From Pinus tabuliformis (Eukaryota > Streptophyta > Pinopsida > Pinales > Pinaceae), in NCBI GenBank assembly GCA_031772625.1, contig CM062818.1, positions 1,681,438,167-1,681,502,166 on the forward strand: a DNA stretch of 64,000 nt. Reading direction: 5' to 3'. The first letter of the stretch is position 1; each line of letters starts with the position of its first letter. Made by a program: the position numbers and the translations under genes. Positions 1-11,283 of the stretch are shown here, piece by piece. The notes beneath the pieces are model-generated. The model had not been told where the DNA came from and did no database searches. It worked only from the letters and a program-made list of their open reading frames with translations.

Positions 1-330
1 TGATTGTTCGTGCTCCGCTTCACTTTTTGCAGTCTCACTTGCTTCTCTGTCCGTTTTAACTTTACATCTATGAGCTGGTGTCCATGCTCCTTGACATGTG
101 AAATAAATTTGTCCTCTTCTCATTTAATTTTTCTCTTCCTTGGAAGTTCAGGGGGCTTCTTTTGATTGTACACTTCATATTTTCCAGATCTGAACCCTCC
201 AAAAAATCTCCTCATCAAATTTCTTCTAGCGAGAGGATTAACAATAATGGCTATGAGCTGCCATAGTGATTCATCCAACCTTTGTTGGCCTTTGGCCAAG
301 TCACTCTAGATCCTTGATATATCATTCATG
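1..330 (-). pseudogene. Ty3/gypsy gag remnant with zinc-knuckle-like tail
   Basis: On the minus strand this stretch reads as the C-terminal part of a retrotransposon gag. A basic linker (PPELPRKRK) is followed, after an in-frame stop and a frame change, by a short cysteine/histidine motif reading FTCQGAWTPAHRC near positions 75-115. That C-X2-C...GH-like-C pattern is typical of one class of plant gypsy gag zinc knuckles, although the usual glycine before the histidine is alanine here. No LTR belonging to it is visible; it runs off the left edge. The gag call rests on this motif and is moderate to low. Confidence 0.45.
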
Positions 331-559
331 AGCGAAATTTTCAAATTCCAACTTTACTAATATTCAACATGCCATTCAAATTTTTTGTTTCAAATTTCTT
401 GAGCAAATCTCCAGAAGTAATTTTGCTGAAATAAATTCCAGCGATAAATACCCAATTTTTCAATAAAAAAATGCCACAACAGAAAGCCCAAAAAATAATA
501 CTCATGAAGAATATTGTTTTTTTGACTTGGCAAATTAAATAGACTACTCCACCAATAAA
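331..559. other. AT-rich spacer, nothing recognised
   Basis: This short stretch holds no convincing coding frame, LTR end or primer binding site. Small minus-strand frames here are rich in Leu, Ile, Tyr and Trp, as expected from AT-rich noncoding DNA. Confidence 0.4.
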
Positions 560-866
560 TGTAGCCCAACAAAATAATTAAACCCAACAAGAAAAATTCG
601 GCTCAGCAAGAGAAATTTGGCATGACAAGATAAATTTGGCCTTGCAAGAGAAATTTGGAACGACAAGATAAATTCAACCCAACAGAATAATTTCAGCCCA
701 TAAGAGAAATTCGACACATCAACATAATTTTGGGCCAACAACAAAAATTCAACACAATAAGATAAATTCGGCCTAACAAAATAATTATGACCCAACAAAA
801 TAATTCCAGCCCTGTAAGACAAATTCAACACAACAAGATAAATTCAGCCCAACAAAATAATTTTGA
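560..866. repeat. Degenerate minisatellite, about 21-bp unit
   Basis: About fourteen imperfect copies of a unit resembling CAACAAGATAAATTCGGCC lie head to tail. Spacing between successive AATT cores is about 20-22 bases, and copies differ by a few substitutions each. The array ends about 10 bases before the 5' end of Copia LTR C1. The minus-strand frames across it translate to a repetitive Asn/Leu/Phe peptide and are not genes. Confidence 0.75.
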
Positions 867-876
867 CCCAACTTAA

Positions 877-1651
877 TGTTGAAAATGTAGCAAGAAATTC
901 CTAATTTAATTATTCCTTGATTAAATTCAAGTTGGAGACACTTGAGTTTAATTCTACATGAATTATTGCTAATTTGTAGCAATATATTTCAATTATTTTG
1001 AGTTATTGTCAGTGTAACTAGTTCTCAGTGTTAATAGAACTAGTGGAGATTTAGTCAAGGGTGTGTAACTTTTTTCACACTGAGTAATCATCCAGTTAGC
1101 TGATCAATCAGCCTAAATTAACTGATGCATGCAGATAATTTGAGTTACCCAATTGGGACTGGAGTTTACTGGCAGTGTATTATCAATTTTAAACTAGTCA
1201 AAGTTGTACAAGTCATGCATGCAGTCAGAGAAGGACCAATAGGAATTGCGCAATCCAAATTTGTGAATTTCCTAATTAATAGGGGCCTAATTCCCCAGGG
1301 AAAAATGTAAGGAAATAGGGGCTTGGAGGCTCAAAATTTTGGCTAAGTATTAGACAAGGTCAGCCAGTCAAGCAAAGGATAGAAGACACAGGTGGAGGTT
1401 GAGCTCAAGCTTGAGCAGAGCATATTGTATTCATCCAGTTTCTTTGATTAGTGCAATATAGATAGTAAGGAGTTTTCAACAGTTTATTTCCCCTAGATAA
1501 CTCTTTGTGTATGTGTGTTGAATCTTGATGCATGTTAATGATTTGTTTTCTCGATCGTGATTTTATTTCCGCAGATAAGTAGAGTAGCTTCAAGTCTTAT
1601 GATCTAGTAAATTTCATGAACAATTTTAAATCTACACATTAAATTTCTACA
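877..1651 (+). repeat. 5' LTR of Copia C1
   Basis: The LTR starts TGTTGAAAATG and ends TTTCTACA, directly abutting a primer binding site. The start and end words match those of Copia C2 (36549-37553), and the body shows patchy similarity (ATTAAATTC and ATGCATGC-rich stretches). It is 775 bp against about 1005 bp in C2. No matching 3' copy survives in the window. Confidence 0.75.
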
Positions 1652-1663
1652 TGGTATCAGAGC
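1652..1663 (+). other. Primer binding site of C1 (initiator Met-tRNA type)
   Basis: TGGTATCAGAGC begins immediately after the LTR's final CA. It is the common plant sequence complementary to the 3' end of initiator methionine tRNA, and it fixes orientation and LTR end. Confidence 0.85.
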
Positions 1664-1687
1664 AAGAATCACAGTATATAAGAGAAT

Positions 1688-3361
1688 TTGAAGTTGTATT
1701 TGCAGGATCAATTCTTCAGAGCTAGCATGATGGATTTTTATGGACTGAGACTCGAGTATGTCATTGAGGTAGGTAGTGTTGGTAACAAGGATGTAGTCAT
1801 CCAAACAAGAATAAAACTAGTTGACACTTCAAATCAAGCACACATTTCTATTTTTCCCATGGATGAACCCAAAAAAAATTCTAAAGTAAGCAAATATGAA
1901 CATTGGAGAACTATTATGAAGGAGGAATTGGACACAATAGAAAAGACCAAGACCTAGGAATTGACTCAAAGACCATAAAAAAAATATCATAGGTATAAAT
2001 TTGGTTTTCAAGAACAAATTGAATGAACATGGACATATTATCAAAAATAAATCAAGATTAGTGTACAAAGGTTATGCATAGGTAGAGGGGTTAGATTTCG
2101 AAGAAACATTTTCCCCTGTGGAAAGACTATAAACAATCATAATGTTTCTTGCATTTTCCTCTGATAAAGACTTCAAAGTATATCAAATGGATGTAAAATC
2201 TATTTTCCTTAATGGAGAACTTGAAGAAGATGTATATATAGAGCAACCTGAACAATTTTAATTATCAAACAATATTGATGAAGTATGCAGGATGAAACAT
2301 GCACTTTATGGTCTCAAGCAAGCACCATGAACATGATACTTTCAATTGGACAAACATATACAGAAGTAAGGTTTCAAAAGAGGGGCAACTAACAACAATT
2401 TATACATAAAATCTAAATGATGAAAATCTTTTAATTGTAGTTTTTTAGGTTGATGATATAATTTTTGGAAGTAATAAAAGCTCACTAGTCCAAAGGTTTG
2501 CTGCTGAAATGAAATCTAAGTTTGAAATGTCCATGATTGGAGAACTCTCTCTATTTCTTGCTTTAAAAATCATACAAAATTCAAAAGTTGTATTCATCTC
2601 CCAATGAAAAAATTTAAAATAAATATTGAAAAAATTCAGAATGGAGGAATGTTCCCCTGTCAACACTCCATGGTCACTAGATGTAAGCTAAGAAAGGATG
2701 ATGAATTAGCAGAAGTTGATAACAAATTGTGCAAGTCTATTATTGGCAGCTTGTTTTATCTAACAACTTCAATATCAAATATAATTCTAGTAATTGGATT
2801 AGTAGTAATATATCAATCAACACCAAAGTAAAGCTATCTCTTAGCAACAAAGATAATTTTTGGATATCTAATGGGAACAATGGACTATGGATTGTGGTAT
2901 CCAAGAGGAAATAACTTCTTACTGACAACATAAAGAGATCCAGACTGGTCTAGCTGCATAGATGATAAAAAAAGTACAAGTGGTGGTGCATTCTTCCCAG
3001 GCGAATCATTGGTGGCATGGTTGAGGAAGAAGCAAACTTCAGTTTCATTATCTACTGCTAAAGATGAATACATAGCACACGCAACATGTTGCACATAAGT
3101 ACTATGGATGAAGCAGAATATTCAAGAAATGAAGGTAACAAATGATGAACTTATTCCTATTAAATGTGACAATACAAGTGTAATAAGCATATCAAAGAAT
3201 TGTGTTCTTCATTCTAAAACCAAGCATATTCCCATCAAGTCTTACTTTCTCAAAGAATAGGTAGCTGGTCAGATTGTAAAGTTGGAATAAATATCAACTA
3301 AAGAACAAATAGTTGATATATTCACCAATCCTTTGACAAGGCAGCCCTTTGAATTTCTAAG
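1688..3361 (+). pseudogene. Copia reverse transcriptase-RNase H remnant of C1
   Basis: Fragments of Copia pol appear in order across several frames: the GLDFEETFSP-like RT entry motif near 2090, the YQMDVKS...FLNGEL block near 2175-2225, ALYGLKQAP near 2300, the RNase H word DKKSTSGGAFF near 2965-3000, SLSTAKDEYIA near 3048, and the tail TNPLTRQPFEFL near 3325-3360. Normal Copia has FTKPL and YVDD words; the RT active-site box is unrecognisable here. Stops and frameshifts occur throughout, so it is not functional. The 89-residue open frame at 1688-1957 covers the leader into the RT start and is not a gene of its own. Confidence 0.8.
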
Positions 3362-4221
3362 TGTTGTCGTTGCAACAAACATCCTTCAAAATTTTACCTA
3401 CACTTGAATTTTGGAGCCTACTGTGGATCTTGCGATCGGTCGTTCTGTGGTCACTTCTTGATCGGTTGAAGAAACTTGCTAACACATGCTCAGTTTGTGA
3501 AAAGTTCATGAGAAATATATTTTACACAAGCTTGAACAAGCATAGCACAATCCATCAAGATAGTACTTGTGCAATTTTCAACCCATGTTGAAAGTCAGTG
3601 TGCATTGTCATTGACAGTCCCTCACTTTTGGCTACGTTTGTATTTTTATTTTGGTGAGTTTTTCAAACTATCGCTTTTCCAAACCTTTGCTTTCACAAGT
3701 TTCATTTTCATGCTTTAGATTGTCCCTTTCACTTTAATTAGTGTTTTTTTCATGTTATCTTCACTCTAGCACGTGTCGCTTTTAGTATCATTCGCCTATT
3801 GCAAGTGTTGTTCGCACTTTTCTCTTCATATAGTAAATGTCATCTTTTAGCATGCAGAGTGTCGCACAATGCATGAAAGCTAGTTTTGGTGGTTTCAAGG
3901 GGTAACTTTTGTGTAAATAAATCGGTCTTACCATGTAAACATGTATCACACTCATTTCCAAATTTTTAAGCACTATCGCAAAGTGTCATCACGGGTCGTT
4001 ACAAAGTGTACCTTTGGTGCCACACTTGGTGTGAGTTGTTGCAAAGTTGTTGCATTAAGGAAAGGATGTTGTTCATGTGTTATGAGTGTTCCATTTCGTG
4101 TCATCAAGTGATATAAGTGTGTGGTCAAGTTCAGATTCATGCTCTTACCTATCTTCTTCTCATTGATACGACACTTAGTGAAATTGGGAAAACTCTCCAA
4201 CCGAACCACTAAACCTCCTTT

Positions 4222-4787
4222 AGCCAGCTTAAACTACGCATTGTATAGTTTCATCCCTCAAGTAGTAGCCTTGTCTCTTGGAAATGAAAAATGCATAGTT
4301 TCTACCTTCCAGAACCACACACTTTGCAATCTCAGTGCTCAGTCCCAACCCTTGAGCTCAAGAACTGTGCAATCCTTGCTTCCATCCAACCTTCTCTGCA
4401 CACTGCATAGTCTCAAGCATCAAGCCTTAGCCTTGAGCTCTTGAACTGTGCAATTGCACAATCACTTTGCCTCTCTCCCTATAGAACCATGCATTAGGAA
4501 AATTCAAGCCTCAAGCTTGAGGCCTTGAAGCCCTCAACTGCGCAATCTCCCAACCCGTTCTCATGTCTGAACTACATTGGGCAACTTCAAGCCTCAAGCT
4601 TGACCTCTTGGGTTCATCAACTGCAAATTCACTCAGCCCAGGCCTTTAGAACTGTGCACTACGCAGTCTCAAGCCTCAAGCCTCCAGATTGAGCCCTTAA
4701 GTCCCTCAACTACATAGTCCCTCTGCCTAAGCCTTTAGAACTGCACATTGTGCAGTCTCATGGCTCAAGCCTCCATTCTGAATCCTT
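4222..4787. repeat. Subrepeat array inside LTR A (continues at 5680-5800)
   Basis: Imperfect units of roughly 80-100 bases carry words like AACTGCGCA, GTGCAGTCTCA and AGCCTCAAGC. The TRIM insertion splits the array. Related arrays occur in LTR C (about 12700-13090), LTR D (28030-28460) and LTR B (29766-30440), so the repeats are part of the LTR family's design. Confidence 0.65.
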
Positions 4788-4792
4788 GAGTC

Positions 4793-5125
4793 TGTTGGGT
4801 CCCTATAATACTAGTGATTACCCCATTAATATTGTAGTTGCATCCCTTATTAATAGTGTTGTGCCCCTATTATCCCCATATTGTTATTACTGTGCCCCAT
4901 AGAATCCCTCTATTGTTATTTTTGTGGATTTATATTATTATTGTTAGGTCAGATGGGTTATATTGTGACTCCTTAGACTCCTATATATAGAAAGGAGGTT
5001 TTGTCATTTGAATCAGCTAAGAATTATTCATTTATGTAATGTAAAGGAGGTTGCCCCCTCGAAGAGGCTGAATTCTAAGGCGTTGATCTATCTTTTCTAT
5101 CTTTTCTTGAGCTGGTCTCATAACA
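4793..5125 (+). repeat. 5' LTR of TRIM
   Basis: This 333-bp LTR ends CATAACA two bases before the PBS. It differs from the 3' copy (5342-5674) at only a handful of positions by eye. A CTATATATAG box near 4981 is a plausible promoter. Confidence 0.9.
4981..4990 (+). promoter_or_regulatory. Putative TATA box in TRIM LTR
   Basis: CTATATATAG is conserved at the same place in both TRIM LTRs (about 4981 and 5529). It lies about 145 bases before the LTR end, which fits a U3/R promoter. No transcript evidence is available. Confidence 0.5.
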
Positions 5126-5127
5126 TT

Positions 5128-5139
5128 TGGTATCAGAGG
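5128..5139 (+). other. Primer binding site of TRIM
   Basis: TGGTATCAGAGG begins two bases after the 5' LTR. It matches the initiator-Met tRNA type with one change from TGGTATCAGAGC. Confidence 0.85.
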
Positions 5140-5341
5140 TATAAGCGATCTTTGTACCATAAAGAATCATTTTTCCAGCTAAATGTATCAGATGTACTAG
5201 AATCTTGTTGTAACTTTTGAATAAGTGCCCACACTTCTTCGTCATTCTTCCATTCCTCCCTTGCTTCGTTTATCCAATCTGGTTGGATAATAGAAAACTA
5301 CTCAAGCATTGAGGACAACACTTTTTTGAAGGAGAGGGGGA

Positions 5342-5674
5342 TGCTGGGTCCCTATAATACTAGTGATTACCCCATTACTATTGTAGTTTCATCCCTTATT
5401 AATAGTGTTGTGCCCCTATTATCCCCATATTGTTATTACTGTGCCCCATATAATCCCTCTATTGTTATTTTTGTGGCTTTATATTATTATTGTTAGGTCG
5501 GCTGGGTTATATTGTGACTCCTTAGACTCCTATATATAGAAAGGAGGTTTTTTCATTTGAATCATCCAAGAATTGTTCATTTATGTAATTTAAAGGAGGT
5601 TGCCCCCTCGAAGAGGCTGAATTCTAAGGCGTTGATCTATCTTTTCTATCTTTTCTTGCGCTGGTTTCATAACA
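5342..5674 (+). repeat. 3' LTR of TRIM
   Basis: It has the same length, 333 bp, as the 5' copy. It is preceded by a purine-rich tract and followed by the GAGTC target duplication. Confidence 0.9.
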
Positions 5675-6410
5675 GAGTCCCTCAACTACACAATCCTTTG
5701 ACCCTAACCATCCTAAACTACACATTGTACAGTCTCAAGCCTCAATCCTGGACGTTTCCCTCTTGAACTGTGCAATCCCTGAGTCAATCACTCAACCAGT
5801 CACCAGTTCCAACCCTAACTAGTGATTTCATGAAGCATCTTAGGCTAGGGGTTTATCAGATTGATGTTGTCTTGTAATGGTTGGATTGCAGTAGCATGTA
5901 TTCTATTATGTCATGACAGGATGATGATGAAGGAGATGGAGAAGGAGACCATGCTAGAAGACACCCAAGGAGCTAAGAATATAAGATGATCATTAGGTGA
6001 GAAGATTAAGGAACATTGGATTATAATAGAAGATGGAAGACAAGTTCGTATGAAGACTCCATACTGATTCACAACCCTTTAGAGGGTGGATATAAAGAAC
6101 AAAGCATATCTCTTACAAATATTAAGTATTGGATACATCTCTTATCAAAAGAAGAAACAACAAAGAGTGGTTTGGCATTTCCATGTCATCATGCAGTCTA
6201 TGTCATTAGCATCATGTCATGAGTCATCATGTGCTACTTCATTTTGTGGATTATCAAAATTCTATAATGGAGAAATATATTGTACAGTGGAAGTCCAAAA
6301 GTCATTCATGTAATGTGAAAAGTCATGTAGGAAGTCAAAGGTCATAAAGAATTTGAACAATCATGAGGGTAGTCCAAGAGTCACAAGGGAGGTGAAGGAT
6401 CACCCCATTT

Positions 6411-6420
6411 GTTATATATA
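6411..6420 (+). promoter_or_regulatory. Putative LTR promoter TATA box (LTR A)
   Basis: GTTATATATA follows ATCACCCCATT and precedes CCCCCTCATTGTACA. The same block recurs in LTR C (about 19675), LTR D (about 29058) and LTR B (about 35660, weakened to TGTTTTATAT). Conservation across four LTR copies supports a transcription start region. Confidence 0.5.
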
Positions 6421-7111
6421 CCCCCTCATTGTACAGGAAAAGGAATTTTCACCTTGGATTCTCCCATAAGGCATAAAAGAGACAAAGTTAGTACTTTTGG
6501 GGAGCAAGTCGTGGGTCTAATGCTCCTATAGTGGAGCTAGTGATGTTCATTGTATTCATGTATCTTGGGACTTTTACTTAATACTTGAATTATGATGGCC
6601 AACACACTTTCATGCATGGATTGTGAATATTTGTAAGACTGTTACATGAATGTTTATGATTCATGTTTCCTTTCACCTGTACTAAAGTAGTTGAACTATT
6701 TAAGTTATTTTAGTGCTTATCTCATTGAAAATGTGTTGTAATGGTTGTAATAATCGTCACATCTATGTGGATTATTCTGCTTGATGTTGGGTGATTCTCT
6801 TTTTCTTGTGTGCAACCCTACTAGTGTGGTACTATTACCTCTCTCTTAGAAGCTCATATTTCCTCCCTCTGCAGTAGAAGAACCTTGATACATTTACAAC
6901 CAAACATTCACCACGCAAACTTGCTTTTTTCAAAGGTACGTACATGATTCTCTCTCTTACTGACAACTAAATCCAAGGAAAATGTATAAGAATAGATGGA
7001 AACTGGGCAGATACTCCAGATGGGGCTCCTATTCCAAATGGTGTGAGGTTTAATTGGGACTTCACATTAGGGAGAACCCCTTGGTTGACGGATTTTCAGC
7101 ACCATAAAAAA

Positions 7112-7127
7112 TGGCACTAGAAGGAGG
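7112..7127 (+). other. Putative primer binding site of G1
   Basis: TGGCACTAGAAGGAGG lies just after LTR A. It corresponds to TGGCGCTAGAAGGAGG after LTR C of G2 (20381), with one G to A change. I do not assign the tRNA. Confidence 0.6.
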
Positions 7128-7160
7128 GCCAAACGACAGGTTCTTCCCATTGAATCTGCT

Positions 7161-7660
7161 TTGAATCTCTTATCCAAAATGGCTCTTCCCCAAATCATAA
7201 TCTTGGGATGTTTTTCTAAAGAGCTTAAAATTAACATCCCTGCATATTTTTTTCATAACTTGTCCCAATTTAAGTTTGATGGCAAGGGTGAATTAACTCT
7301 TCGTGAACATTTATTTCAAGTCATCCATTTTTTTCCTTTCTAATGGAATACATTGCAAATATGTCATGGCTAGATTGCTCACCCTCACATTTGAAGGTCA
7401 TGTTAAGAGATGGTATCACACATTATTTGATTCTATCTATTCATTCAACCATCTTGTGAAGGAGCTTCATAAATCATTTGACATGTATGATTACCGTAAT
7501 GATCTTAAAAGAATTAATCAACTAAGAATGAAGCCCAATGAATCAATTGAGAATTTTTATGATCGATCCCTTCACCTTTGTTATTACTTCTGAGAGAAGA
7601 TACAGATTGGGATTTCTTTAAACAAAAGTTTAAGCATTTGGTTCATATCTCTTTGCACGG
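7161..7660 (+). pseudogene. G1 gag remnant (retrotransposon gag domain)
   Basis: Two overlapping frames give a gag capsid-like domain: FKFDGKGELTLREHLFQ near 7270-7320, ARLLTLTFEGHVKRWYHTL near 7369-7425, and RINQLRMKPNESIENFYDR near 7510-7566. These are the features of the plant retrotransposon gag family (hydrophobic helix with W, then a basic segment, then the NES-FYDR box). Frameshifts occur near 7340 and near 7590, so it is broken. Gag would form the virus-like particle. It is the only recognisable retroelement protein in G1. Confidence 0.75.
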
Positions 7661-10010
7661 TGAATCTGAACCCCCTGATGTTTTTACTCCCCCAACTCTT
7701 GTAAATCATGAGACACCTCAAATTTTAGAGGAGGAACCTACTACTCCTTTTGTTCCTTGTCCTCCTCCTTTTCTAGTTCCGATGAGGGTGCCTCCTTGTG
7801 ATGATAATAAATTTGGGAAATATTCTAATCAAATTCCTAATCCAGCTTCTCATTCCCCTTCCAATTTTCATGATTCATATCCCATGGAGGAAATCCCAGA
7901 ATGGTTCATGAAGCCTACGGTGAAGACTAATTTCTCCATTTCACAAGATGATATTACTGCTCATAATTTAAATCTTGAATCTGATTTGGATACTTGTCAT
8001 CCTCTACCATCTCTTTCTCATGACCCCTTGTCCCTCAATCTCTTCCAAATCTAAGCAATGAACAGGTGCAAGGTAGTCACATTTTGCAAGTAGAGGAGCA
8101 AGAAGGTGAGGATTCTTTCGATCTTTCTTCTCTTTTCCAAATTCCTCTATGTGAAGATGGTGTTGCTTCACTCTTGTCTGATAATGAATCTAAGAATCTC
8201 GATGATGAATAAAATAGAATTGACTTTCCTGATCAATATGAAGTCTTGGACAACCATCATCCTGATGATTCTGACTCCATTATTATATGGGATGATGTAT
8301 GCCCAAGTGCACCAACTGATCTTTTGGTTCCTCTAGAAGATGTTGATTTGACAGAATTAGATCTGGAATCTGATCTAGATGAAGAAAATTTTCTTATTGA
8401 AACTTCCTCTTCATCCCACTACCCCTTGTGCTCTCTCATTTGTAATGCATCATCTTGCGATGAAGATACTAGACGCTCTTCAAGTTTTCCATCTGAAGAG
8501 TTAAATTTTCCATTGACACAAGGTGGTAAGATTATCCATGATGAAAATGAAAATAATAAAATCATTGAGTATTCTTTCCATTCCTCATCATATCTTATTT
8601 TGCATAAAGACAATTCTTCAAATCAACTTGCTCATGAAATTTCCCCAATTCATTCATCTTTAGATTTGTGATCAAGAGAATTTTTCGACTTGAGTAATCT
8701 GGTTATTGTTGTAAAATCTGATCAAATCAGTGACAAAGATGGTTGTCATCCGGTTAGTAGTAGTATTATTGAAATCAATGGTAGTATCTATCCTCACACC
8801 ATGCACGATCTAGTTCAATCTTCAAAATGTCATTTTACAATCCTTGAAAGTTTCAGGACTTGTCAGGGAGTTGAGGAACTTCAACTTCCATTGATGGTTA
8901 TAAAAGGATCTCGCGACTCTAGTAAGGTCCCAGAACTAAGTTAGATCTGGTTTCTCTCGTGAAATCCTTCTCTTTGCATGGTTTCACTGGATGAAAATTT
9001 CTTTTTGAAATATGTTTGGTATTTTAGATGTAGTCTTTCGAGATTTCAAGATTTTATTTCTGATCAGATTCATGAATATTCCTCAGTTGATTCATCTTCA
9101 TGCAAATCTCTTGTATCAAACTCGGGTTTGGAATGTGTATCTCTCATAGAATCATGGAACTGTGAAGTTAATCATTTCGAAATCATCTTTGGTTGAAGCA
9201 ATCATGCCTATCAGATTCATTTCAGAATAATTAGCTCCTGGTTTTTCTTGTGAATGTTATATCGCGAATCTTGTTCTTCATCACACTTAAAATCCTCCTG
9301 AGTGCTAATGAATGAATGAGTTATTGTGTGAATCAAACTCTTCTTCGTTCACCGTATCTTGACAGTTTTCATGTGTTTGTTGTACTGACATTCCTTTTCA
9401 CTTCTTTTGATGATTACCATGCTAGTACAACATGTGACCAGTCACAAGGAAATAATTTGTTACATTTATCATGCGAGGAAGATGATTCATTTGTTTAAGG
9501 CATTCGTACAGATGTTCAAACTGATCTATATTTTTTATATTCTAACCAATAATCTCTTGCCAAAAATGGTCCATCTGATCATAATATTAACTTTCATCTG
9601 TTTTATCATTTTCCCACCAGACTTATATTTGATGACAATTGTTTCACATCGATTAATCTTTATGATTTATTTCACCATTCGAATACTTGTCAAGCAACTG
9701 AGGCACTTCAACCTTCGCTGATGGTTAAGTCAGGTCCTCACTATCTTGACAAGCCTTCTGAATATGACTAGATTCCTTTTCCCTTACAAGATTCTCATCC
9801 CGATCCCACGCTTTTAATTGCAAATTCATATTTTCAAAGATTTCAAGATTCTCAAGAGGATTATTTTGAGTTTCATAATCCAATCGCTGAATGGTTGGAG
9901 CAATATTACTTGGAAAACTCCATTGTAAATAATAGGTTTCAACCTTTTCTCATGCTTAATAGGGAGTACAGTGCAGATGAAGATACATTTGCAAGAAGCC
10001 ACTGAGGTTT
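7661..10010 (+). pseudogene. G1 long acidic/Ser-rich coding region of unknown function
   Basis: Downstream of gag, open frames at 7578-8054, 8246-8671, 8690-8944, 8978-9196 and 9316-9498 read in changing frames but with consistent composition. They are rich in Ser, Asp, Glu, His and Pro, with phrases such as LTELDLESDLDEENF and HGESEPPDVFTPPT. The first part may be a gag C-terminal tail. I see no protease DSG, no RT YxDD and no integrase residues. The coding-like composition over about 2.3 kb suggests a real but decayed ORF occupying the place where pol sits in G2. I do not recognise the product. Confidence 0.45.
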
Positions 10011-11283
10011 TCCTTCTTATGGTTTTCATAAAAAAAGGTAAGAGTGAAAAATCGTTAGAAGTAGGGATTATGACATATATTTATGTTAATGGGAAATACC
10101 TTCAATTTGTTGTGCAAAATATTCAAGCTCTTATCTTTTATGTTGCACATTATTTTATCTCAGTTTTAATCAATCATATCTTTGTGATTGCAAGTTAGGA
10201 ACAACTACGGTGGCTACATTGGAAATTTCATTATACGTGATCCTGACCTTTTAGCTGGTTAGGTTAGGAGTAGGTCTAGTTGCATATTAGTTTACCTACA
10301 GAACCATTCTGAATTCATTTTCTGTAGTTTGTCTTATCTTTTCTCATTTTGATTTTGCATAATCTTTTCGATTAGCCTCCTTTTGTTTTGTCCTCCTATT
10401 TTTGTATCCTTGTTGTGTTTTTTGTTTTATTTAATGAGACCCTACATGAAGGGTGTCTTATCTAGGCTCTAAAGACAGCGTGGAAAAATAGAATAGGATT
10501 TTGTGACACTACAATATTAAACTAACTCTCTATCCTTCTTCCTTGTCTTGGTTACACCTTTTGGTCGATGATGTTTCGATGGAAAATACGATCCTTGCAT
10601 AAGGAAAGCCTTGTGTCAAACCATGATCTCCATGTCTATTCTAGAAACCTCATGCTTACGCTCAAGTTTTTATGTTTCGATGTTTTCAAGCTGATCCAAT
10701 CAAGTTAAAAAGGACAAGAGGAAAATCTAAACAAGAAAACCAATATCAGAGGTCTTATATATGCTCCTATGAAGGGACAACCTCTTCTGCTCTCAATAAC
10801 TTGGGATCCCTCTTTTGCCCATGAAATAAATAAGTGTCGATGCACAATCCTATATAAAATAAATAAATAGAGGCAAAAGAAGAGAAATGATTCCTATGCA
10901 GAGAGTCGAAACAACCAACTCCGTTGGGGTACTATCTAGGCCTGCTAGCAGTGGAGAAATGTTTTTGTCCCTGAAGTGACTCTGTCGGGATATTTTCCAG
11001 GTCTACTAGCAATGGAGCAACACCAGAAATGAAAAACTATACTCTAAAAATTTAAAGCTCACGAACTTAATTACCATTTCTTGATTCAAAACATTGTGTG
11101 ATCACTGATCTAGTTTTTGTGTTTAACCAAGTAAAGGAATGAAGGGGACTATGTTTATGCATGGGTTAAGTGGGGAAGCCATGGTAATCTGTACGATGAA
11201 TCAATGCTCCCTGAAGAACTAGGCCCTACACGAAATAATTGACCAAGGCAGAGAAGTTGGAGTTTTACTAGTGTGTCGCCAAG
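10011..11283 (+). other. G1 untranslated region before LTR B
   Basis: The region is noncoding. From about 10495 to 11283 (789 bases) it resembles 26715-27503 in G2, with shared words such as TTTTGGTCGATGATGTT, CCAATCAAGT and a TTCCTGTAGAGACTCCGTTGGGG-like block. This shared segment, ending at the start of a TGTTGTC LTR in both, ties G1 and G2 to one family. A clear polypurine tract is not obvious. Confidence 0.65.

Larger units (their letters stand above)
877..3361 (+). mobile_element. Ty1/copia element C1, decayed and 3'-truncated
   Basis: A 5' LTR (877-1651) is followed directly by a Met-type primer binding site and then by heavily damaged reverse transcriptase and RNase H sequence. No gag, protease or integrase motif is seen between PBS and RT, so several kilobases have been lost. 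The coding remnant stops where LTR A of element G1 begins (TGTTGTCG at 3362), so G1 most likely inserted into or next to C1's 3' end. No 3' LTR was found on the far side of G1. The LTR ends resemble those of Copia C2 at 36549. Confidence 0.8.
4793..5674 (+). mobile_element. TRIM (miniature terminal-repeat retrotransposon)
   Basis: Two direct repeats of 333 bp each (4793-5125 and 5342-5674) start TGTTGGGTCC or TGCTGGGTCC and end CATAACA. They flank a 216-bp interior. The interior opens with a Met-type PBS and closes with a purine tract (GGAGAGGGGG). A 5-bp target duplication GAGTC sits at 4788-4792 and 5675-5679. The interior has no coding capacity, which defines a TRIM-class element that depends on proteins from other elements. 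The short plus frames at 5008-5220 and 5557-5766 are copies of LTR sequence and not genes. Confidence 0.92.
3362..7107 (+). repeat. LTR A, 5' LTR of G1
   Basis: It starts TGTTGTCGTTGC, as do LTRs B, C and D, and ends just before a PBS-like TGGCACTAGAAGGAGG. It carries a nested 882-bp TRIM (4793-5674) and an array of GCA-AGTCTCAAGCCTCAAGC-like subrepeats. The small frames at 3361-3591, 4121-4444 and 6016-6313 are chance reading frames in this noncoding LTR. The 3' limit is uncertain by several bases because A lacks the clear GTCAACA end seen in C and D. Confidence 0.75.

Noticed and set aside
1652..1663. tRNA gene fragment at the TGGTATCAGAGC sites
   Set aside because: Each is at the PBS position next to an LTR and no tRNA cloverleaf surrounds it.
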